In this document: positions 1 to 5,616 of the stretch, piece after piece
Layout: each line of letters opens with the position of its first letter
Numbering within the stretch: the stretch's first letter is position 1
DNA from: a bacterium
GTDB lineage: Bacteria > Pseudomonadota > Gammaproteobacteria > Burkholderiales > Burkholderiaceae_C
Reading direction: 5' to 3'
Assembly: GCA_030824095.1 (NCBI GenBank)
Contig: JAVBYK010000082.1
Coordinates: forward strand, 1-10,544
DNA length: 10,544 nucleotides
Notes under the pieces: generated by a model
The model's input: only the letters and a program-made list of their open reading frames with translations
Told to the model about the DNA's origin: nothing
The model's database searches: none
Made by a program: the position numbers and the translations under genes

Positions 1-9
1 CAGCAAGTG

Positions 10-789
10 ATGGCACGCAGCAAAAAGACCAGCGCTGCGCCGAAGGTCGTCTCGGACGGGCGATTCCCGACATTGGATCTGTTGCGCGGCGGCGCGGTGT
101 TGTGGATGACGGTCTTCCACTTCGCGTTTGACCTGAATCACTTTGGTTACATCCAGCAAGACTTCTACCGCGCACCGCTGTGGACGGTGCAGCGCACCTG
201 CATCCTGAGCCTGTTCCTGTTCTGTGCGGGTTTTGGCCAGGCCATGGCCGTGCAGGCCGGTCAGAGCTGGGGCCGGTTCTGGCGCCGTTGGCTGCAGATT
301 GCCGGCTGCGCCGTGGCGGTCAGCGTCGGCTCGGCGCTGATGTTTCCGAACAGCTGGATCTACTTTGGCGTGCTCCACGGCATGGCCGTGATGCTGATTC
401 TGTGCCGTTTGACGGCCGGGTGGGGTGCATGGTTGTGGTTGGCTGGCCTAGCCGCCCTGGCATTGGGCTGGTGGGCTGCGCCCATCCAGGCCATGCTGCC
501 GTCTCCAGCCGCGTGGGATGCCAAGCCACTGAACTGGATCGGCCTGATCAGCCACAAACCGGTTACCGAAGACTATGTCCCACTTTTCCCCTGGTTGGGT
601 GTGATGTGGTGGGGTATGGCGGCGGGGCGGTTGGCGCAATCCCGGGGCTGGATTGCGCGGCTTGAAATCAATGTCCGCCAGCCGGCTACTGCCGCTCTGG
701 CGTGGATGGGCCGCTGGAGCCTGAGCTGGTACATGCTGCACCAGCCGCTGTTGATTGGAGTCCTGTCCCTGATCGGGCTCCTGCGCTAG
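10..789 (+). CDS. DUF1624/HGSNAT-like integral membrane acyltransferase family protein
   Basis: A 259-residue polytopic inner-membrane protein of the heparan-alpha-glucosaminide N-acetyltransferase-like (DUF1624) family. Visible family features are the N-terminal block with D23, LLRG, then FHFAFDLN around H37-D41, a central SWIYFGVLHG segment, TEDYVPLFPWLG in the second half and a terminal SWYMLHQPLL. About six to seven hydrophobic segments are apparent, near residues 28-40, 57-78, 92-111, 114-132, 137-157, 186-205 and 228-250. Relatives are thought to move acyl groups across or at the membrane, but the bacterial substrate is generally unknown and I cannot assign one. I chose the ATG at 10. 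A GTG at 7 is in frame, and the frame is open to base 1, so the true start could lie outside the window. No Shine-Dalgarno sequence is visible. Length fits the family. It converges on the TolC gene with only 24 nt between stops, and no link to the adhesin system is evident. Family is fairly sure, function is not. Confidence 0.85.
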   Translation: MARSKKTSAAPKVVSDGRFPTLDLLRGGAVLWMTVFHFAFDLNHFGYIQQDFYRAPLWTVQRTCILSLFLFCAGFGQAMAVQAGQSWGRFWRRWLQIAGCAVAVSVGSALMFPNSWIYFGVLHGMAVMLILCRLTAGWGAWLWLAGLAALALGWWAAPIQAMLPSPAAWDAKPLNWIGLISHKPVTEDYVPLFPWLGVMWWGMAAGRLAQSRGWIARLEINVRQPATAALAWMGRWSLSWYMLHQPLLIGVLSLIGLLR

Positions 790-813
790 GCAGGGGCCAA
801 CCGATCTGGATGA

Positions 814-2667
814 TTAGTAGGCGCGGCCCTTGGTGACAGCTTCGCGTGTGATCTTCCAGTTGCCTTGCACATTCTCCCAGGACAGGGTTTTCTGGACCTT
901 GTCCTGGTAACTGGCCGAGCCATATTCCTGGGAAAAAGCGACTTCGGCGGACTTTCCGTCGCAGCGCAAGGTTTCCAACTTGCCAATCGAGATGCGGATG
1001 CCTTCCTGTTTGCTGATACGGGTCTTGCGCATGGCCTCCCATTCCTTGCGATCAGCGCCTTTTGCCGGAACGAAATTGGCGGAGTAGGCGGCCAGATAGC
1101 GGGTGACATCCTGGCGGTTCCATGCATCGAGCCAGCCATCGACCATGCCGGGGAGTTGTGAGCATGCAGTCGTGGCCGGTGCAGGGGTGGGCACCGGGAC
1201 CGCGACAGGTGCAGGCGCTGCGGCGGGCTTGACTGGATCAGCGGGCAGGCTTGCGGGGCGCGAGTTAAAAGTGCGGTCCAACGCTGGCGTGGACGGGATC
1301 TGGTTGCTGCATTGCATCAGTTCGTCATCGTCCTCCGTATTGCCGGAGGCAGCCGGCGTCTCCTGCGAGAGCGTCTGCAGCTTCAAGGCGCCGAGCAACG
1401 AGCCAGAAGTGGCCAGCACGCGAAATGACGAAAGCTGCAGGTCGTACTCGGCATTGGCCAGCGCGCGGCGGGCTTGGTAGAGCTCATTCTCGGTGTCCAG
1501 CAGGTCCAGCAGGGAGCGCTGGCCGATATCAAACTGTTGCTGGTAGGCTTGGCGGGCTTTGGAGGTGGACAGTTCGTGCTGGCTGAGCAGTTTGATCTGT
1601 GCCGTCAGGCGTTGGGAGTCGTTGTACGCGATTTCGCCAGTCTGCCAGATATCGCGGCAAGCCTTGTCGCGCAGATCGAAGGCGCTTCCCAGCTTGGCGA
1701 CATACTGGTTGACACGGGCCTTGTCGGCGCCGCCACGGTACAGGTTATAGCTGAGCACCACTTCCAGTGCCGTGTCGCGGTAATCGCCGGTCACCCCGCT
1801 CTGGTTGGTCTCATAACTCTGGCGGGCACGCAGTTCCACGGTGGGTGCGTAGGCGGACCGGCGCACATTGCCATCAGAGCGGTAGCTTCTGATCGCAGCC
1901 ACCGCAGACAGGAAGTCCGGGTTGGTGCGGACTGCTTCGGTCAAGAATCCCGTGCCAGGTTTGAGCTGCCCTGCCATGGATTCAACAGGAGTTAAAGCCT
2001 GGGATGGTACTTCGCCAATCAGCCGCTGGTAGCGGGCCGACACATCGTGCAAGTTGCTGACTTCCGTGTGCCAGTTGGATTCGGCCAGTGCCATGCGCCC
2101 GGCGGCTTGCTCAAGGTCCACCTTGCGGCCAACGCCTGCGGTGACCTTCTGGCTCAAGCGGTCATGCACTTCCTGGTGGGTCGTGAAGTTGTCGGCAGAC
2201 AGTTGGACGAGTTCGCGGTAGCGCAAAACGTCCAGATAGGTTCGGGACACTTCCAATGCGGTCTGGTTGCTGGCCGACAGCAAATCAAAATAGGCAGCCT
2301 GCTGGGCATAGCTCAGACGCCGGGTTTCATGCAGCGTTGAAAATCCGTCAAACAGGGTTTGACGCAACTGGAGCGTAGCCCGGTTGCCGTTGTAGCCCAG
2401 TGTGGAGGCAAGAGCCGGTGTCTTGGTTTCGTAGGAGCCTCCAGCCACTTCGAGATCAACACGGGGAAACCATCCGCCCTGCGCTACCTGGCGCTCCGCT
2501 TTGGCAGCCTCCAGATTGTGGAAGCGGAGCTTGACTTCTGGGTTTTGCAGGACTGCACGTTCAACGGCTGCTTTCAATGTCGTGGGTGACGGCTCCGCCA
2601 TCGCGGTGTGGTTGAAGCTGGTGGTCGCAATGAGCACTGCGCAACTGATGGCGGTTAGCTTGGTCAT
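814..2667 (-). CDS. TolC/LapE-family outer-membrane channel with C-terminal NTF2-like domain
   Basis: A 617-residue outer-membrane efflux/type I secretion channel. Residues 1-24 form a signal peptide ending AMA before EP. Residues about 25-430 are a TolC-type domain with two repeated halves, containing LQNPEVKLRFHN, RQTLFDGFSTLHETRR, the second-half LSYNLYRGGADKARVNQ and SLLDLLDTENELYQARR; this would form the trimeric beta-barrel and alpha-tunnel. A Pro/Ala-rich linker spans about 431-505. Residues about 506-617 form an NTF2/SnoaL-like domain (GWLDAWNRQDVTRYLAAYS, then a beta-rich end with LSWENVQGNWKITRE), resembling the C-terminal domain of Cds6-type L,D-transpeptidases. C502 and C569 could pair in the periplasm. 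Plain TolC proteins of about 450 residues lack this extension. Beside lapG, lapD and a giant adhesin, it is most likely the LapE-like export pore for that adhesin; a general efflux role is the alternative. The start is favoured by the signal peptide. The ribosome site is weak, an AGAAAG about 13 nt upstream. The gene is divergent from lapG. Confidence 0.9.
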   Translation of the reverse strand: MTKLTAISCAVLIATTSFNHTAMAEPSPTTLKAAVERAVLQNPEVKLRFHNLEAAKAERQVAQGGWFPRVDLEVAGGSYETKTPALASTLGYNGNRATLQLRQTLFDGFSTLHETRRLSYAQQAAYFDLLSASNQTALEVSRTYLDVLRYRELVQLSADNFTTHQEVHDRLSQKVTAGVGRKVDLEQAAGRMALAESNWHTEVSNLHDVSARYQRLIGEVPSQALTPVESMAGQLKPGTGFLTEAVRTNPDFLSAVAAIRSYRSDGNVRRSAYAPTVELRARQSYETNQSGVTGDYRDTALEVVLSYNLYRGGADKARVNQYVAKLGSAFDLRDKACRDIWQTGEIAYNDSQRLTAQIKLLSQHELSTSKARQAYQQQFDIGQRSLLDLLDTENELYQARRALANAEYDLQLSSFRVLATSGSLLGALKLQTLSQETPAASGNTEDDDELMQCSNQIPSTPALDRTFNSRPASLPADPVKPAAAPAPVAVPVPTPAPATTACSQLPGMVDGWLDAWNRQDVTRYLAAYSANFVPAKGADRKEWEAMRKTRISKQEGIRISIGKLETLRCDGKSAEVAFSQEYGSASYQDKVQKTLSWENVQGNWKITREAVTKGRAY

Positions 2668-2761
2668 ATTTGGCGTGATTCTTTCTGTACTTCTTCTGCA
2701 TTCAGTTCAGCAACTCGTGGTTGTGGACTGTGCTACTGTTCGATGAGCATGATTAGTGTCG

Positions 2762-2778
2762 GATTTTCGTGGAAAATC
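2762..2778. promoter_or_regulatory. 17-bp perfect palindrome, candidate operator upstream of lapG
   Basis: GATTTTC-GTG-GAAAATC: two perfect 7-bp arms around a 3-nt spacer. The right arm ends exactly one base before the TTGACA hexamer at 2779-2784. The symmetry, length and placement in the divergent gap suggest a dimeric regulator site that could control lapG-lapD, or both directions. As RNA it would be a short 7-bp stem, and no T-run follows on the + strand, so a terminator is unlikely. The motif does not match the FleQ consensus I know from Pseudomonas, and the regulator is unknown. Confidence 0.35.
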
Positions 2779-2807
2779 TTGACACCTTTGTGGCTCTGAT
2801 GTACCGG
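2779..2807 (+). promoter_or_regulatory. Possible sigma-70 promoter for lapG-lapD
   Basis: A consensus TTGACA -35 hexamer occupies 2779-2784. Seventeen nt downstream is TACCGG (2802-2807), a poor -10; TGTACC at 2800-2805 gives a 15-nt spacer. The location, 145 nt before the preferred lapG start, is reasonable. The weak -10 would suit an activated promoter, but it also means the match could be chance. Confidence 0.25.
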
Positions 2808-2951
2808 AAATTCAGAAAAATGGAGCATATGTGAAAAAATGCACGGAATATTTCGGCACTGCGCAGGCGCGCTTGCGCCAGGCATGTGAGCGCCGGGATC
2901 GTGTTGGATGCCATTTCCTTCTGCCATAACCTGTTGGTGCATTTTTTGTTG

Positions 2952-3653
2952 ATGATCGTGCATCCGTCCCGTGTGAACAGAATCCTGCTCCCGTGGGTGG
3001 TTTTGGTATGTGTTTTGGGCTCGTGGTTTGGTCAGGCTGCCTATGGTAGTGCAGACTTTGAACGTTTGTTGGCCAACTTCTCGCAGCGTTGGGGGGGCGG
3101 GGTCACCGTACGGTTCACTGCGTGGCAGGCCATGCTGGCCGATATCCGCAGCGGTGCCGCGGACGCGCAACGCCTCAAGCGCGTCAACGATTTTTTCAAC
3201 CGGCAGATCGCCTTTGGTGAAGATACGGCGATCTGGAATCAGGCCGATTATTGGGCCACCCCGCTGGAAACCCTGGGCCGTGGTGCGGGGGATTGCGAAG
3301 ACTTCGCCATTGCAAAGTACTTCTCCTTGCGAGAGGTTGGGGTCGCACCCGAGAAATTGCGCCTGATCTATGTACGGGCCAAGATCGGGTCGTCTGATAC
3401 GGTTGCTTCCCAGGCACACATGGTGCTGGCGTACTACTCGCAGCCCGAAGCAGAACCACTGGTTCTGGATAACTTGGTCAGTGAGATTCGCCCGGCTTCA
3501 CGCCGCCCCGACCTGGTTCCGGTATTCAGTTTCAATAGTGAAGGGGTTTTTACCGGCGTGTCCGGTAAAGAGTCCACACCCGCCGCCGGAAATGGGCGGC
3601 TATCGCGCTGGGAAGACCTCTTGAAGCGTGCACGCGCTGAGGGTTTCGAATGA
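2952..3653 (+). CDS. lapG: LapG-type periplasmic transglutaminase-like cysteine protease
   Basis: A periplasmic cysteine protease of the bacterial transglutaminase-like family (BTLCP, formerly DUF920), the LapG group. In Pseudomonas LapG clips the N-terminus of the LapA adhesin after a di-alanine site and releases it from the surface. From the ATG at 2952 (233 residues) there is a signal peptide: basic start, hydrophobic ILLPWVVLVCVLGSWFG at 11-27, likely cleavage after QAAYG. The catalytic triad is C115 in GDCEDFAIAKYF, H156 in QAHMVL and D173 in LVLDNLV. D114 and E116 beside the Cys match the calcium-binding pair known in LapG. The frame also opens at GTG 2886, adding 22 residues with an atypical leader; GTG 2973 is a third option. 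None has a clear Shine-Dalgarno sequence, and I prefer 2952 for the signal peptide. The Cys-to-His distance is 41 residues, about six more than I recall for Pseudomonas LapG. lapD follows after 29 nt. Confidence 0.93.
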   Translation: MIVHPSRVNRILLPWVVLVCVLGSWFGQAAYGSADFERLLANFSQRWGGGVTVRFTAWQAMLADIRSGAADAQRLKRVNDFFNRQIAFGEDTAIWNQADYWATPLETLGRGAGDCEDFAIAKYFSLREVGVAPEKLRLIYVRAKIGSSDTVASQAHMVLAYYSQPEAEPLVLDNLVSEIRPASRRPDLVPVFSFNSEGVFTGVSGKESTPAAGNGRLSRWEDLLKRARAEGFE

Positions 3654-3668
3654 CCCCTCAGCCCCAAT

Positions 3669-3675
3669 AAGGAAG
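3669..3675 (+). promoter_or_regulatory. Ribosome binding site of lapD
   Basis: AAGGAAG sits 7 nt before the ATG at 3683, in the 29-nt gap after the lapG stop. It is the best Shine-Dalgarno match of any gene here. It fixes the lapD start against the second in-frame ATG at 3689 and supports independent, efficient translation within a lapG-lapD operon. Confidence 0.7.
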
Positions 3676-3682
3676 CATAAAA

Positions 3683-5599
3683 ATGTCCATGTTTCGCCAA
3701 CTGTGGCTCGCCATCATTGCCAGCACGCTAATGGCCCTTGCAGGTAGTCTGCTGGTCTCCATGCTCAGTGCGCGGGCGTATCTGGAGTCGCAGCTGTCCA
3801 TCAAGAACACCGACAACGCCACCGCACTGGCGCTGTCACTGAGCCAGAGCAACCCGGATGAGGTGACGATTGAACTCGTTGTTGCCTCGCTTTTTGACGG
3901 GGGGCACTATGAACTGGTGCGAGTGACGGACCCACAGGGCAAGACCATGTCGGAACGCGTGGAGTCGGCGGTGGATCTGGGCGCCCCGGGGTGGTTTGCA
4001 CAGCTTTTGCCCATCCGTGCGCAGCCGGGGCAAGCCCAGATTTCCAGCGGCTGGAAGCAATTCGGGACCGTGACCCTGATCAGCCAAAGCCGCTTTGCCT
4101 ACGCTGCATTGTGGAAAAGTGCGCAGGAAATCGGGCTGGCCCTGGCCCTGGCGGGACTGGCGGGCGGCTATATGAGCACACTGGTGTTACGCCGCCTGCG
4201 CCGGCCGCTGGATGCTGTGATTGAGCAAGCACAGGCCATCACTGAGCGGCGCTTTGTGACGATGCAAGAGCCTGGTGTGCCGGAGCTGAAGAAACTGGCG
4301 CAGGCCATGAACGTTACGGTGGCCCGGCTCAAAGCCATGTTTGAGGATGAAGCGAAGCGCCTGGAAGGGGTTCGCCGCGAAGCAAATTGTGATGCCTTGA
4401 CCGGGCTGGCCAATCGCAGCAACTTCATGGCGCGTCTGCGGGACACCGTACAGGCAGAGCAGTCGACCGGCGGCGCTGTTTTCATTGCCAGGCTGGCGAA
4501 TCTGGCGGTAGTGAATCAGTCATTGGGCCGAAAAGATACTGACGAACTCCTGCAGGCGTTCAGCCGCGGGCTAGTGTCCGTCGCGCAACGTTTTCCAGAT
4601 GCGCTGGCAGCCCGTCTCAACGGGGCGGACTTTGCCATGCTGGTGCCTGCACTTTCGTCGCCGCAGGAGGTTGCCGAGCAGTTGTTCCAGGTGCTGACGA
4701 GCGAGGCATCTGCCTATTTGCCGGATCGCCCCAGCACCTGGCTTGCGTGCGGCCACTTTCCCCCCGGTGTGGAAACCGCGGCGATATTGGCACAGGTGGA
4801 TTTGGCCCTCGCCGCCGTCGAGGCGCAGGGAACCAGCGGGTTCAAGGTCATAAGCCTGCATGTGGCGGAAGATGCCCCGAAGAGCACGGAAGAGTGGTCG
4901 CATTTGATCCACCGTGCACTGGATCAGAAGTGGGTGCGCTTGGTGTCCTTCCCCGTCATGTCACTGGACGGGAAGCTGGTGCACAGAGAGTGCCCGTTGC
5001 GGTTGATGTTTGACGAGCGGGGCGAGTGGCAGCCGGCCGGCAAGTTCTTGCCAGTAGCGGAACGGCTGAAGTTGACCCCGCAACTGGACCTGGCCGCCGT
5101 AGCCCTGGGACTCGATGAGCTGGAGGCAAAGCCGCAACTCCCCGGCTTGGCCATCAATCTGTCCGCTAGTTCCATCTACCTGCCGGAGTTTCGCGTCAAT
5201 CTGCAGAAGTTGCTCAAGCGGCGCCCGGGCACTCAGCGCCTGTGGCTAGAGGTGGCTGAGTCGGGTGCGCTTGCGCATTTTGAGGCGTTCAAGGCGCTGT
5301 GTACAGACTTGCGGGGAGTCGGCTGCAAGCTGGGGCTGGAGCACTTTGGCCGCCAGTTCAGTGAAATTGGTCGCCTGCATGACCTGGGTCTGGATTACCT
5401 GAAAGTCGATGGCAGTTTTGTGCGCGGTCTGGACGGCAATGCTGGCAATCAGGCGTTTTTGAAGGGCCTGTCCACCATTGCCCATAGCATCGGGCTACAG
5501 GTGATAGCTGAAGGCGTGACCAGTGAGACCGACCTGAAGGCGTTGACCCTGGTCGGCTTTGATGGAGCAACCGGGCCCGCGGTGAACGAGCCCGGTTAA
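3683..5599 (+). CDS. lapD: LapD-type c-di-GMP receptor (HAMP, degenerate GGDEF and EAL)
   Basis: A 638-residue inner-membrane receptor. In the known system, c-di-GMP bound to the cytoplasmic EAL domain is signalled through HAMP to a periplasmic domain that captures LapG and spares the adhesin. In order: membrane segment at about 8-28; periplasmic LapD/MoxY-type domain to about 148, with W104 in GAPGWFAQLL a candidate for the tryptophan that contacts LapG; second membrane segment about 150-170; HAMP about 171-222; GGDEF about 230-385; EAL about 400-635. DALTGLANR (from D237) is intact, but the signature site reads NGADF (313-317) in place of GGDEF. The EAL position reads ECP (E436) and the usual DDFG motif reads EHFG (553-556), so metal-binding acids are lost. 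Both domains should be enzymatically inactive, as in LapD. K574 and D576 of LKVDGSF remain. Length matches the family. It lies 29 nt after lapG and converges on the adhesin gene with a 17-nt gap. Confidence 0.95.
   Translation: MSMFRQLWLAIIASTLMALAGSLLVSMLSARAYLESQLSIKNTDNATALALSLSQSNPDEVTIELVVASLFDGGHYELVRVTDPQGKTMSERVESAVDLGAPGWFAQLLPIRAQPGQAQISSGWKQFGTVTLISQSRFAYAALWKSAQEIGLALALAGLAGGYMSTLVLRRLRRPLDAVIEQAQAITERRFVTMQEPGVPELKKLAQAMNVTVARLKAMFEDEAKRLEGVRREANCDALTGLANRSNFMARLRDTVQAEQSTGGAVFIARLANLAVVNQSLGRKDTDELLQAFSRGLVSVAQRFPDALAARLNGADFAMLVPALSSPQEVAEQLFQVLTSEASAYLPDRPSTWLACGHFPPGVETAAILAQVDLALAAVEAQGTSGFKVISLHVAEDAPKSTEEWSHLIHRALDQKWVRLVSFPVMSLDGKLVHRECPLRLMFDERGEWQPAGKFLPVAERLKLTPQLDLAAVALGLDELEAKPQLPGLAINLSASSIYLPEFRVNLQKLLKRRPGTQRLWLEVAESGALAHFEAFKALCTDLRGVGCKLGLEHFGRQFSEIGRLHDLGLDYLKVDGSFVRGLDGNAGNQAFLKGLSTIAHSIGLQVIAEGVTSETDLKALTLVGFDGATGPAVNEPG
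5569..5597. terminator. Inverted repeat between the convergent lapD and adhesin ends
   Basis: AACCGGGC (5569-5576) and GCCCGGTT (5590-5597) form a perfect 8-bp stem with a 13-nt loop. It overlaps the end of lapD, reaching the first base of its stop codon, and lies 19 nt beyond the adhesin stop. The position would suit a shared bidirectional terminator between convergent genes. No T-tract follows on either strand, so it is not a standard intrinsic terminator, and part of the symmetry may simply be lapD coding sequence. Confidence 0.25.
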
Positions 5600-5616
5600 C
5601 AGCGCCGGTCTCGCAA

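Larger units (their letters stand above)
2668..2951. promoter_or_regulatory. Divergent intergenic control region between tolC/lapE and lapG
   Basis: This 284-bp gap separates two divergent starts and must hold the promoters of both the channel gene (leftward) and lapG-lapD (rightward), unless the longer lapG start at 2886 is used. It is visibly more AT-rich than the flanking genes. A perfect TTGACA hexamer lies on the + strand at 2779-2784, but at 15-18 nt spacing the -10 choices (TGTACC at 2800, TACCGG at 2802) are poor, so a sigma-70 promoter is only tentative. A 17-bp palindrome at 2762-2778 abuts this hexamer. A small GGCGC-GCTT-GCGCC hairpin lies at 2866-2879. No convincing promoter for the channel gene was found on the - strand. 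I saw no c-di-GMP riboswitch core and no small gene. Confidence 0.45.

Noticed and set aside
1474..1995. 173-codon + strand frame opposite the TolC gene
   Set aside because: It is an antisense shadow of a well-supported TolC domain, and the protein has no recognisable features.
2886..2951. Longer lapG N-terminus starting at GTG 2886
   Set aside because: It puts 22 atypical residues before a good signal peptide and has no Shine-Dalgarno sequence. Kept only as an alternative start.
2800..2951. c-di-GMP riboswitch in the lapG leader
   Set aside because: It was considered because of the pathway. The leader lacks the conserved GEMM core I would expect; only a short GGCGC/GCGCC hairpin at 2866-2879 is present.
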